Source of the DNA: Streptomyces vietnamensis
GTDB taxonomy: Bacteria; Actinomycetota; Actinomycetes; Streptomycetales; Streptomycetaceae
Reading direction: 5' to 3'
Assembly: GCF_000830005.1 (NCBI RefSeq)
Contig: NZ_CP010407.1
Span: 5,150,001 to 5,214,000 of the forward strand
Length of the DNA stretch: 64,000 bases
Part shown: positions 1 through 7,813 of the stretch, one piece after another
Layout of the letters: each line of letters begins with the position of its first letter
How positions within the stretch are numbered: position 1 is the stretch's first letter
Position numbers and translations under genes: made by a program
Notes under the pieces: generated by a model
What the model was told of the DNA's origin: nothing
Databases searched by the model: none
What the model saw: the letters and a program-made list of their open reading frames with translations, nothing else

Positions 1-134
1 GCAAGCCCGTGCTCATCGACCACCGCGAGGCGGTCGCCACCCGGGAACAGCTCGGCAGCGACCTCGTCGCCTGGATCAACTACCAGCCCCTGTGGCGCAG
101 GATCAGCCGGACGGACCCCGAACTCCTGTCGTAA
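1..134 (+). CDS. C-terminal fragment of an unidentified protein
   Basis: An open frame enters from the left edge (first full codon at base 3) and stops at TAA 132-134, giving about 43 residues ending in WRRISRTDPELLS. Codon use is typical of the rest of the window, so this is probably the end of a real gene. There is not enough sequence to place it in a family, and I do not recognise it. About 170 bases separate it from the next gene. Confidence 0.55.
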   Translation, partial: KPVLIDHREAVATREQLGSDLVAWINYQPLWRRISRTDPELLS

Positions 135-307
135 CACCATCGCTTCACCCTTCTGTACGTCAATGAGATGGCGCGGCAATCACTCTCCGGCGGGGCGCAC
201 GCGGCAGGCGCGAGAGCCGCGGGTACGGCACAATTCCGTGGAATCAACGGCTGGTTGGCTCTTCGGGGCGCGCCGGGACACATCGACGCGGGCCGTGAAA
301 TGAGCTC

Positions 308-1561
308 GTGAGCTCGGGAGTGAGCACCGTGGCGGTTCAAGAGGCGAGACAGTACGGCGAGCACGCGACGGCCTGTGCCGGCTGCGCCCACTGCGGGCAG
401 GCCGGACACCGACGGGCCGTCGCCGCCTTCCTCGCCCGGCGCGACGAGCTCGCCGCCGGGCACGGCGTCCCCGCGGCCGTCGCCCACTCCCCGGTCGCCG
501 CCCGCCAGTGGGTCTCCGACGAGCTCGCCCAGTCCGCCCGCGCCGTGGCCGTGCGCGGCCGGGAGGCCGGACTCGCCTGGCTCGACCGGGTACGGCGCGG
601 AGGGCTCGGCGCGGTCTGGGGCGCCGTCCTGGCCCTCCTCCTCGGCCAGGCCCTCACCGCCATCGACGGCGGCTGGACCGGCGCCCGCACGGCCGGCCTC
701 TGCACCGCCCTGGTCCTCGCCGTCCTGCTCAGCGCCGCCGCACACGCCCACCGGGCCCGCGGCGGCCTCCTCGCCCCGCTGATCGGCGAGGACAACCGGC
801 TCTCCACCACCCGCGCCGTCGCCGCCGGCTGGCTCCTCCTCCTCGGCTACACCCTCCTCTTCCTCGCCTTCCGCTCCCCGGGCGCGACCGCCTTCGGTCT
901 GGCCCGGGGCGCGGGCCTCCTCACGGTCCTCGCCCTCGTCGCCTCCGTCACCGTCACCTCCCGTCTCGTCGTCGCCCTCGGCATCGCCGCCGGCCGCCTC
1001 CAGAAGGTGCGCGCCGACCGCCCGCGCGCCGCCGACCTGGTCTGCGACGACAGCGGCCGGGCCGCCCTCGCCGACGTCCAGTACCTCCTCGTCTCCGGCG
1101 CCGTCCTGGCTCTGGCCGCCGTCGGCCTGGCCCGCGACCCCGACCGCCTCCCCGAGGTGCCCTGGTCGCTCGTGCTGCTCGTCGGCGTCTCGGCGGCCTG
1201 GCACCTCGCCGCGAAGTGCACCGAGGGCGTCCGCCCCACGATCCACTCCGTGGTCCGCTCCCGGGAGGCGGGCGACCTCGACGCCCCGATCCGTACCGGA
1301 GACGACATCGAGATCCGCGGCTGCGGCTTCGTCCCGCCCGGCGCCGGCGCCCCCGACCCGCTGACCCGGCTGGTCGTCCGCATCGGCCCCGTCCACGCCC
1401 ACGTCCCGCTGGTCCCGGTCCCGGGCGGCTTCGCCAACCCCACCGACTCCGCTCTGACCGTCCCCCTCCCGGCGGACGTGGAACCGGGCCGGGTGGAGGT
1501 CTCGGTCGTCACGGCGGCCGGCGTGGAGACCAACCGGATCACGATCGACGTCGTGGACTGA
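308..1561 (+). CDS. Membrane protein with N-terminal Cys motif and C-terminal IPT/TIG-like domain
   Basis: A predicted 417-residue integral membrane protein of unknown function. Residues 23-34 hold a CxxCxxC-type cluster ending in His (CAGCAHCGQAGH), which could bind a metal. About six hydrophobic segments follow between roughly residues 98 and 303. The last 85 residues (about 330-415) are hydrophilic and beta-rich, with a GCGF turn, a VRIG strand and a closing VEVSVVTAAG strand, and resemble an IPT/TIG immunoglobulin-like fold. I used GTG 308; GTG 323 is a possible shorter start and neither has a strong ribosome site. No partner gene is obvious. The architecture is what I see; the IPT assignment is inference. 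Confidence 0.7.
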   Translation: MSSGVSTVAVQEARQYGEHATACAGCAHCGQAGHRRAVAAFLARRDELAAGHGVPAAVAHSPVAARQWVSDELAQSARAVAVRGREAGLAWLDRVRRGGLGAVWGAVLALLLGQALTAIDGGWTGARTAGLCTALVLAVLLSAAAHAHRARGGLLAPLIGEDNRLSTTRAVAAGWLLLLGYTLLFLAFRSPGATAFGLARGAGLLTVLALVASVTVTSRLVVALGIAAGRLQKVRADRPRAADLVCDDSGRAALADVQYLLVSGAVLALAAVGLARDPDRLPEVPWSLVLLVGVSAAWHLAAKCTEGVRPTIHSVVRSREAGDLDAPIRTGDDIEIRGCGFVPPGAGAPDPLTRLVVRIGPVHAHVPLVPVPGGFANPTDSALTVPLPADVEPGRVEVSVVTAAGVETNRITIDVVD

Positions 1562-1651
1562 GCCTCAGGCCCCCTTCCCGCGTCCCGGCCGCCCGGTGCG
1601 GGGAGAATCGTTCCGCGAACAGTCGTACGGGGCGTGGAGAGGTGACCGACG

Positions 1652-2212
1652 ATGACGGGACAGAAGGACGCCGGCTCGGGCAAGGCCCGGGATGCCGACG
1701 GCACCGACGGTGACGGTGGGCGCTTCGTCGAGCGGAAGGCCACCTTCGACCTGTGGAGGGCGACCGCCTCCCGCTATGCCCTCCTTCCGCTGCGGATCTT
1801 CCTCGGGGTCACCTTCGTCTACGCCGGACTCGACAAGCTCACCGACTCCGCCTTCTTCGCCGACACGGGCAGCGGTTCCATCGGGGAGATGATGCGCGGC
1901 GTCCGCGACAGCTCCGCGATCCCCGCCCTCGTCGACCTCGCCCTCAACAACCCGACCGGCTTCGGCTACGCCATCGCCTTCGGAGAGCTCGCCGTCGGGC
2001 TCGGGACCCTCTTCGGTCTCTTCGCCCGACTGGCGGCGCTCGGCGGCGCGCTGATCTCGCTGAGCCTCTGGCTGACCGTGAGCTGGCAGGTGCACCCGTA
2101 CTACCTCGGCAACGACCTGGCCTATCTGATGTCCTGGCTCCCGCTGCTGCTGGCCGGGGCCCCGGTGCTCTCGCTGGACCGGCTCCTCGCCGAACGGCGC
2201 CGTATTCGATAG
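1652..2212 (+). CDS. DoxX family membrane protein
   Basis: A 186-residue protein that starts at ATG 1652 just after GAGAGGTGACC. After a charged N-terminal tail of about 35 residues comes the typical DoxX opening (LPLRIFLGVTFVYAGLDKL, about residues 47-65). Three more membrane helices follow, with the family's GFGYAIAFGELAVG segment near 110. DoxX proteins are small four-helix membrane proteins often linked to redox or thiol homeostasis; the role here is unknown. The last 91 bases overlap a small gene on the opposite strand. Confidence 0.85.
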   Translation: MTGQKDAGSGKARDADGTDGDGGRFVERKATFDLWRATASRYALLPLRIFLGVTFVYAGLDKLTDSAFFADTGSGSIGEMMRGVRDSSAIPALVDLALNNPTGFGYAIAFGELAVGLGTLFGLFARLAALGGALISLSLWLTVSWQVHPYYLGNDLAYLMSWLPLLLAGAPVLSLDRLLAERRRIR

Positions 2213-2382
2213 GCGACCCAGGTCGCGAGGGCGGCGGTGCCCAGGCCGCCGCAGAGCACGGGGACCACCACGTACCACGGGGTCGTCCAGGCGCCGGCGG
2301 CGTCGCCCGCGTAGACGGCGGCCAGGGCGAGGGCGGTCAGGCCGAGGAGCAGTCGGCCGGGGCGGAACTCATGAAGCAGCAC
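2122..2382 (-). CDS. Small two-helix membrane protein downstream of the PspC gene
   Basis: An 86-residue protein with two hydrophobic segments (about residues 10-26 and 35-55) and a basic, Ser-rich tail. It starts at GTG 2382, inside the end of the upstream PspC gene (14-base overlap), so the two are probably translationally coupled. Its 3' end runs 91 bases antisense into the doxX gene. I do not recognise a named family. The tight coupling suggests an accessory of the LiaF-like membrane protein. Confidence 0.65.
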   Translation of the reverse strand: MLLHEFRPGRLLLGLTALALAAVYAGDAAGAWTTPWYVVVPVLCGGLGTAALATWVAYRIRRRSARSRSSESTGAPASSSGSQDIR

Positions 2383-3709
2383 GGGTGACCTCCACCTGTC
2401 CGAGTCCGACCTCCAACGAGAGGTCCAGGGTGCCCGCCGGGGTGGTCCCGGCCGGCGGGGTGAGCGTCCGGGTCACGTCACGGTCCGGCGCGATGTCGAT
2501 GTCGCCGGCGGGCGCGCCCGGCAGCTGCAGATCGCCCAGACCCACCTGGGCGTGCAGCTTCACCACCGCGCCCTTCGGGACGATCACCTCGAGTCGCCCG
2601 GCGCCCACGGAGGCGCGCGTCGCCACCGTCGAGCCGGCCGGGAGCGGGAACCGGGAGAGATCGAGCGTGCCGACCCCGGTGCCGAGACCGTAGTCCGGCT
2701 GCACGGCGGCCACCGAGGCGGGCCGCCACGTCTCACGGACCCATTCCGTGGAGATCCGCTCCGGCAGCGCCGAGGCCAGCGCGAGCAGGCCCGCCGTGAC
2801 CACGGTCAGGAAGACCGTCCCGAACCCGGTCCGCCCGAGGAAGCTGCTGACGACGAGGCCCAGGCCGAACACCGCCAGCGCGGCGGCCAGACCGATCTGC
2901 AGGCTGGTGCCCAGCGGGTGGGTGTCCCACGTCAGGCCCGTGCCGAGACCGCCCGCGAGCAGGGCGAGCAGGAAGACGAGACCTCCGATGGAGAGCGGAC
3001 TCCGGCGTATGGAGGGCGTCGGTCGGCCGGACACCGTCGGGTCGGGACCCCACTGGCTGCCCGGCTTCGGCACCTCGCCGTTCACCGTGCCGTCCTCGTC
3101 CAGGATTCCGTGAGGTCCCCACAGGTAGCCGATGGCCAGCTTGCCCGTCGAGCCGTCCTTGACGATCGGGTCCCTCCACCAGGAGGGGGACTCGTAGAGC
3201 GGCGGGGCCTTGGTCTCGGGCGGCGCCTGGGCGGCCGCGGGGACCGTCACGGTGTCCGATCCGCCCTCGGTCTCGCCGCCGGCCCGCCGCCGCTGCGACC
3301 AGACCGCCGCCCCGCACACCGCGAGCGACAGCGTCAGCGTGAAGCCGAGGACCCCTCCGCTGTGCAGCGTCGACAGGAAGATCCCGCACCCGATGAGCGC
3401 CATCAGGAGGGCCGCCAGGGAGGCCCCGGACACCCGGCCCATCAGCAGCCTGCGCCCCTCGCTCTCCTCCTCGCCCGCGAGCGGGATCAGCAGCCACGCG
3501 AAGCCGTAGAACACCAGGCCCAGGCCGCCGGCCACCGCCAGCACGCCGATCACCACCCGGAATATCACCGGGTCGAGGTCGAAGTGCCGCCCGAGACCTC
3601 CGCAGACGCCGCCCACGACGTTGCTCCCGCGCGAGCGCCGGAGCGGCGGGGCGGGATCGGCCTCCGCCGGTGGCGGGGCCTCGTGCTGCGAAGGCATCGA
3701 ACTCGTCAT
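2369..3709 (-). CDS. PspC domain / LiaF-like membrane protein
   Basis: A 446-residue protein. A PspC domain lies at about residues 21-80 (SNVVGGVCGGLGRHF, then a long hydrophobic helix). It is followed by further membrane helices and a C-terminal extracytoplasmic beta-rich region with repeated glycine strands (SVGAGRLEVIVPKGA, VGLGDLQLPG, VGLGQVEV) like the C-terminal domain of LiaF or DUF4097-type proteins. LiaF proteins restrain the sensor kinase of envelope-stress three-component systems. The gene lies back to back with a PspC-containing kinase, which supports that role. I chose ATG 3709, preceded by GGAG; an upstream in-frame start at 3745 lacks a ribosome site. Confidence 0.85.
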   Translation of the reverse strand: MTSSMPSQHEAPPPAEADPAPPLRRSRGSNVVGGVCGGLGRHFDLDPVIFRVVIGVLAVAGGLGLVFYGFAWLLIPLAGEEESEGRRLLMGRVSGASLAALLMALIGCGIFLSTLHSGGVLGFTLTLSLAVCGAAVWSQRRRAGGETEGGSDTVTVPAAAQAPPETKAPPLYESPSWWRDPIVKDGSTGKLAIGYLWGPHGILDEDGTVNGEVPKPGSQWGPDPTVSGRPTPSIRRSPLSIGGLVFLLALLAGGLGTGLTWDTHPLGTSLQIGLAAALAVFGLGLVVSSFLGRTGFGTVFLTVVTAGLLALASALPERISTEWVRETWRPASVAAVQPDYGLGTGVGTLDLSRFPLPAGSTVATRASVGAGRLEVIVPKGAVVKLHAQVGLGDLQLPGAPAGDIDIAPDRDVTRTLTPPAGTTPAGTLDLSLEVGLGQVEVTRAAS

Positions 3710-3814
3710 GGCTCCATGGTGACGGCCCGTGACGCCCCGCGGCACCGGGGCCGACCCTGGCCCGACCCTGATATTCGAGGGGCCACCGCCCCCGAGTCCG
3801 TACCAGGGACGATC

Positions 3815-3830
3815 TCAGGGCCGACCCTGA
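3815..3830. promoter_or_regulatory. Palindromic operator candidate between PspC gene and kinase
   Basis: A perfect inverted repeat TCAGGG-CCGA-CCCTGA lies in the 156-base divergent region, 36 bases before the kinase start. Two more copies of the half-site CCGACCCTG occur at about 3750-3770, and CAGGGA at 3803-3808. Clustered half-sites between a LiaF-like gene and its kinase/regulator operon fit binding by the adjacent NarL-type regulator, which would autoregulate both directions. The binding protein is inferred. Confidence 0.5.
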
Positions 3831-3865
3831 TGTCCGGAGCGGGCCGAACGTGTGACGATCGGTGC

Positions 3866-5128
3866 ATGTCCGCAACCGCTCGTGTCACCGAGACCGACGA
3901 ACCGCCCGTGCGCAGGCTCTACCGGAGCGCCGACGGGCGGTGGCTCGGTGGTGTCGCGCGCGGCCTCGCGGGCCACCTCGGCCTTCCGGTCGTCTGGGTG
4001 CGCGTGCTCTTCGTGGTGCTGTCGTTCTCGAACGGCCTCGGCATCGTGCTCTACGCGGTCTTCTGGATCGTCGTCCCGCTCGGCGTCGGCGGCCGGTCCG
4101 CCCCGCGCTCCCTCTTCGAGGAGACCCCGGACGGGCGGCGCAGACTGCGCAAGCCCGACAGCGGCCAGGTCGTCGCCCTGATCGCCCTCGGCATCGGCAT
4201 CGCGGCCCTCGTCGGGAACGTCAGCGTCGACAACGAGACCGGGCGCTACATATGGCCCCTCCTCCTCATCGCCGTCGGCGTCGTCCTCGTCTGGAGACAG
4301 GCGGACAACGCCCGCCGGGCCAGCTGGACCGACTCCGGGCGCCACAGACGCGCGCTCCAGGTCGCCCGCGGCCTCGTCGGCGTCGGCCTCGTCGGCACCG
4401 GCCTCGCGGTCTTCGTGGTGGTCCGCGGCTCCGTCGCCCAGCTCGGCACGGCCGTCACCGCCTCCGTCGCGGTCCTCACCGGCATCGCGCTCCTCGCCGG
4501 CCCCTGGCTGGTCCGCATGTCGCAGGACCTCAGCGACGAGCGGACCATGCGCATCCGCGCCCAGGAGCGCGCCGAGGTCGCGGCCCACGTCCACGACTCC
4601 GTGCTGCACACCCTCACCCTGATCCAGCGCAACGCCGACGACGCGGGAGAGGTGCGCCGCCTCGCCCGTGCGCAGGAGCGCGAGCTGCGGAACTGGCTCT
4701 ACAAGCCCGAGGGCACCGGCCGGGACGAGGAGCCCGAGACCCTCGCGGAGGCGGTGAAGAGAGCGGCGGCCGAGGTCGAGGACAAGCACGGTGTCCCGCT
4801 GGAGGTGGTCGTCGTCGGCGACTGCCCCCTCGACGAGAAGCTGACCGCGCAGATGCAGGCCGCGCGCGAGGCGATGGTCAACGCCGCCAAGTACGGTGGC
4901 GAGGGCGGGGCCGTGCAGGTGTACGCCGAGGTGGAGGGCCGCATGGTGTTCGTCTCGGTGCGGGACCGGGGACCGGGTTTCGACCTGGACGCGGTGCCCG
5001 AGGACCGGATGGGCGTACGAGAATCGATCATCGGTCGTATGCAGCGCAACGGCGGTACGGCCCGGCTGCGGTCACCGCAGGGTGGGGGCACCGAAGTGGA
5101 GCTCGAGATGGAGAGGGCGGACGGATGA
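3866..5128 (+). CDS. PspC-domain sensor histidine kinase (LiaS/NarX-like)
   Basis: A 420-residue kinase. A PspC domain occupies about residues 14-75, membrane helices follow to about residue 225, then a dimerisation helix with the phospho-acceptor His243 (AHVHDSVLHTLTLIQ). The HATPase domain has an N box near 332-345 (AAREAMVNAAKYGG) and glycine motifs DRGPGF and GGTEVELEM. This is the HisKA_3/NarL-type class. The open frame extends far upstream, but ATG 3866 is where PspC homology begins and where the divergent promoter ends. It overlaps the regulator by 4 bases (ATGA) and so forms one operon with it. It probably senses cell-envelope stress, by analogy with LiaFSR. Confidence 0.9.
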   Translation: MSATARVTETDEPPVRRLYRSADGRWLGGVARGLAGHLGLPVVWVRVLFVVLSFSNGLGIVLYAVFWIVVPLGVGGRSAPRSLFEETPDGRRRLRKPDSGQVVALIALGIGIAALVGNVSVDNETGRYIWPLLLIAVGVVLVWRQADNARRASWTDSGRHRRALQVARGLVGVGLVGTGLAVFVVVRGSVAQLGTAVTASVAVLTGIALLAGPWLVRMSQDLSDERTMRIRAQERAEVAAHVHDSVLHTLTLIQRNADDAGEVRRLARAQERELRNWLYKPEGTGRDEEPETLAEAVKRAAAEVEDKHGVPLEVVVVGDCPLDEKLTAQMQAAREAMVNAAKYGGEGGAVQVYAEVEGRMVFVSVRDRGPGFDLDAVPEDRMGVRESIIGRMQRNGGTARLRSPQGGGTEVELEMERADG

Positions 5129-5841
5129 GCGACGAGACCGGAGCAGCGGCCGGAACCGAAGCGGAGGCGCCGGGCACGGAGCGCCGGGTGCGGGTGGTGC
5201 TCGTCGACGACCACCGGATGTTCCGCACCGGGGTCCAGGCCGAGATCGGCCGGACCGAGGTCACCGGCGTCGAGGTGGTCGGCGAGGCCGCCGACGTCGA
5301 CCAGGCGGTCACGGTCATCACCGCGACCCGCCCCGAGGTCGTCCTCCTCGACGTGCACCTGCCGGGCGGCGGCGGGGTCGAGGTGCTGCGGCGCTGCGCG
5401 AGCCTGATGGCTGCGTCCGAGGACCCGGTCCGCTTCCTGGCCCTGTCGGTCTCGGACGCGGCCGAGGACGTCATCGGGGTGATCCGGGGCGGTGCCCGCG
5501 GCTATGTCACCAAGACGATCACCGGTACGGACCTGGTCGACTCGATCTTCCGCGTCCAGGAGGGCGACGCCGTCTTCTCGCCGCGCCTCGCCGGTTTCGT
5601 CCTGGACGCCTTCGCCTCGACGGACGCGCCGCCGGTGGACGAGGACCTGGACCGGCTCACCCAGCGGGAGCGGGAGGTGCTGCGGCTGATCGCCCGGGGA
5701 TACGCGTACAAGGAGATCGCCAAGCAGCTCTACATCTCGGTGAAGACGGTCGAGTCACACGTCTCGGCGGTGCTGCGGAAGCTCCAGCTCTCCAACCGCC
5801 ACGAGCTGACCCGCTGGGCCACCGCCCGCCGCCTGGTCTGA
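5125..5841 (+). CDS. NarL/LuxR-family response regulator
   Basis: A 238-residue response regulator. After a 20-residue acidic leader comes the receiver domain (VVLVDDHRMFRTGV), with phospho-acceptor Asp76 in LLDVHLPGG and Lys in YVTKTITG. A LuxR-type helix-turn-helix ends the protein (LTQREREVLRLIARGYAYKEIAKQ, then VKTVESHVSAVLRKL). ATG 5125 overlaps the kinase stop by 4 bases, so the pair is one operon. It probably acts on the divergent promoter region carrying the TCAGGG-N4-CCCTGA palindrome. Confidence 0.93.
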   Translation: MSDETGAAAGTEAEAPGTERRVRVVLVDDHRMFRTGVQAEIGRTEVTGVEVVGEAADVDQAVTVITATRPEVVLLDVHLPGGGGVEVLRRCASLMAASEDPVRFLALSVSDAAEDVIGVIRGGARGYVTKTITGTDLVDSIFRVQEGDAVFSPRLAGFVLDAFASTDAPPVDEDLDRLTQREREVLRLIARGYAYKEIAKQLYISVKTVESHVSAVLRKLQLSNRHELTRWATARRLV

Positions 5842-5847
5842 GCGGGC

Positions 5848-5889
5848 TCGGCGAACCCGGGCCGCTCATCGGCGAATCCGGGCCGCTCA
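5848..5889. repeat. Adjacent 21-bp tandem duplication
   Basis: Two head-to-tail copies of a 21-base unit (5848-5868 and 5869-5889), differing at one position, fill the gap between the convergent regulator and NlpC/P60 genes. The second copy contains the stop codon of the NlpC/P60 gene. Confidence 0.8.
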
Positions 5890-7002
5890 GCCGACGCGGG
5901 TCGCTCCGGCGAAGGGCATCTCGTCGATGGGGGCGATCCGTACCGGGGCGCCCGGCCGGGGGGCGTGGATCATCTGGCCGCCGCCGATGTAGAGCCCGAC
6001 GTGGCTGATCCCGGAGTAGAAGAAGATCAGGTCGCCGGGGGCGAGCTGGGAGCGGGAGACCCGCCGGCCGGCGTTGATCTGGGTGTACGTGGTGCGGGGC
6101 AGGGAGACGCCGGCCGCGCGCCAGGCCGCCTGGGTGAGGCCGGAGCAGTCGTACGCGGAGGGGCCCGTCGCCCCCCACACGTACGGCTTGCCGAGCTGGG
6201 CGCGGGCGAAGGAGATGGCCGCCGCGGCCCGTCCGTCCGGGGCGGTCACCGGCTCGCGCTCGCCACCCGAGGAGCGGTCGGCCCGCACCGGGGCGGAGAC
6301 GTCGGCCGCGCCCGGGGCGCTCGGCCCGTCGGTCCGCGTCGAGGTGCCGGAGCCGTTCCGGGCCGCGGCGGCCGCCTCGTACCGGGCGCGTTCCTCCTCG
6401 GTCAGCCGGGCGAGCAGCGTCCTGGCCTCCGCCAGCTTGCCGACCACGGTCGCCTTCTGCCGCCGCAGCTCCGCCTCCTGCGCGCGCAGTGCGGTGAGCT
6501 TCCCCGCCGACTCGCCGCGCAGCTGCCGGATCGCGGCGAGCTCGCGCCGTACGGCCGTGACGGCGGCCGCCTGCCGGTCCCCGGCCTTCTCGGCGAGCGC
6601 GGCCCGCTCCAGGTACTGGTCCGGGTCCGAGGTGAGGACGAGCTGCACCGCGGGGTCGAGACCGCCGGAGCGGTACTGGGCGGCGGCCACGGCTCCGAGC
6701 GCGTCCCGTGCGGTGTTGAGGCGCTCGGTCCTGCGGGCGGCCTCGTCACGCAGCCGGTCGAAGGCGGCGCGGGCCTCGTCGGCCTTCTCCTTCGCCCCGT
6801 TGTACCGCTCGGTCGCGACCTCGGCCTCCTCGTAGAGCCGGTCGACCTTCGCCCTGACCTGGGCGGTGGTGGGCCGGGGGTCCGCGTGTCCGGACCCTTC
6901 GAAGAGCGTCGCCGTCGCCGCAGAGGCGAGGGCGAGGGTGGCGGCGGTCCGTACCGCCGAGCCGCCGAGGGGGGACTGTTTGGACTTCCGGTGCGCTGCC
7001 AC
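5887..7002 (-). CDS. Secreted NlpC/P60 peptidoglycan endopeptidase
   Basis: A 371-residue RipA-like cell-wall hydrolase. A signal sequence (TLALASAATATLF, about residues 22-34) leads into a long alpha-helical coiled-coil region (about 45-205), a Ser/Thr/Gly linker, and a C-terminal NlpC/P60 domain from about 262. The catalytic residues are visible: Cys286 in YDCSGLTQ, His334 in ISHVGLYI and His346 in MIHAP. The coiled coil probably controls access to the active site, as in other actinobacterial P60 proteins. It starts at GTG 7002 with a weak ribosome site and an untranslated leader of roughly 150 bases. Such enzymes cut D-Glu-meso/LL-DAP bonds during division or sporulation. Confidence 0.92.
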   Translation of the reverse strand: MAAHRKSKQSPLGGSAVRTAATLALASAATATLFEGSGHADPRPTTAQVRAKVDRLYEEAEVATERYNGAKEKADEARAAFDRLRDEAARRTERLNTARDALGAVAAAQYRSGGLDPAVQLVLTSDPDQYLERAALAEKAGDRQAAAVTAVRRELAAIRQLRGESAGKLTALRAQEAELRRQKATVVGKLAEARTLLARLTEEERARYEAAAAARNGSGTSTRTDGPSAPGAADVSAPVRADRSSGGEREPVTAPDGRAAAAISFARAQLGKPYVWGATGPSAYDCSGLTQAAWRAAGVSLPRTTYTQINAGRRVSRSQLAPGDLIFFYSGISHVGLYIGGGQMIHAPRPGAPVRIAPIDEMPFAGATRVG

Positions 7003-7347
7003 GAGGGCGGGTCACATCCTCTTCCCTGAGGGGGACGGTGCCCGCCGGGCCGACGGCGGGCCGCACAGGGGAGACGGACCGCCGCCGGGTTTTCTCGGCG
7101 GGGGTGACCGACGGCCGCCGGATCGCCGGCGGTGGTGGGGAGCCGGTCACCTGGTGGAGGACGCTAAACCTGGGGTCACGGCCGGACGGGGAGTTGACCG
7201 CTATTGGCGTCAGTTGACGTGTCGTGGACCGAACTCTTTCGTTCGGAGTGAGGGGACGGGGACATTCCGGCGGTCGTCCGACCGATGCGGCGGGGGGAGT
7301 GGACCCGGCCGGAGAGCGGTGCTAGGGCCCCGGTTAGGCTCCGCCCC
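7003..7347. other. Divergent intergenic region, NlpC/P60 and small membrane protein
   Basis: 345 bases without a gene. On the minus strand a TTTAGCGT-like -10 lies at about 7160, implying a leader of about 150 bases for the NlpC/P60 gene. That leader contains the inverted repeat CCGCCG...CGGCGG at 7082-7101. I looked for the c-di-AMP (ydaO) riboswitch that often precedes such genes and did not find its conserved GGGGACCC and GGGTGAATC blocks. A TTGACC/TTGACG pair lies on the plus strand near 7194-7218. Confidence 0.5.
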
Positions 7348-7701
7348 ATGGACGTACTCATCAATGTCTTCGTCGCCCTGCACATCATCGGTATCGCCTC
7401 CCTCCTCGGCGGCTTCCTCACCCAGATGAAGGCGATGGGCGCCGGTACGGCCCGCTTCAGCCCCGCGATGCTGCACGGCGCGCTGACCATGCTGATCACG
7501 GGCGTCGCGCTCGTCGGCCTCAACCAGGCCGACGACCACACCGTGAACAACCTCAAGGTCGGCATCAAGCTGGCGATCCTCGTCGTGATCCTCGGCCTCG
7601 TCTACGTCAAGCGGGACGAGGAGAAGGTCGACAAGGCCCTCTTCGGCGCCGTCGGCGGCCTGACCATGGCGAACATCTTCATCGCGACCCTCTGGGTGTG
7701 A
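7348..7701 (+). CDS. Small four-helix integral membrane protein
   Basis: A 117-residue protein starting at ATG 7348. Four hydrophobic segments are visible (about 2-22, 42-60, 70-92 and 98-115), joined by short loops and ending GLTMANIFIATLWV. It is a typical conserved streptomycete membrane protein found just upstream of pcrA; I cannot assign a function. A TTAGGCT-like -10 element lies only 10-15 bases before the ATG, so a very short leader is possible. Confidence 0.75.
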   Translation: MDVLINVFVALHIIGIASLLGGFLTQMKAMGAGTARFSPAMLHGALTMLITGVALVGLNQADDHTVNNLKVGIKLAILVVILGLVYVKRDEEKVDKALFGAVGGLTMANIFIATLWV

Positions 7702-7781
7702 GCCCTGCGTGAGCTCTGCGTGAGCCCTGTGTGAGGCCTGTGTGAGGCCTTCCACAGAGACGGTTCCGAAGGCGGACCCGG

Positions 7782-7804
7782 ATGTCGGCGGGGCGTCCTA
7801 GACT
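7782..7804 (+). promoter_or_regulatory. Weak RecA-NDp (PafBC-type) promoter for pcrA
   Basis: ATGTCGGCG-N8-TAGACT ends 9 bases before the pcrA ATG. The actinobacterial RecA-independent DNA-damage promoter is TTGTCRGTG-N8-TAnnnT. Two positions of the upstream block differ; the spacing and -10 match exactly. A helicase gene under this promoter makes biological sense. The mRNA would be nearly leaderless. Confidence 0.5.
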
Positions 7805-7813
7805 CGTGAGGCG

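Noticed and set aside
80..1402. 440-residue open frame antisense to the first membrane protein
   Set aside because: Gly/Glu/Ala-rich composition with no domain is the usual shadow of a high-GC gene on the other strand.
7003..7170. Possible c-di-AMP (ydaO) riboswitch upstream of the NlpC/P60 gene
   Set aside because: The leader length fits, but the conserved GGGGACCC and GGGTGAATC blocks are not there; only an unrelated inverted repeat is seen.
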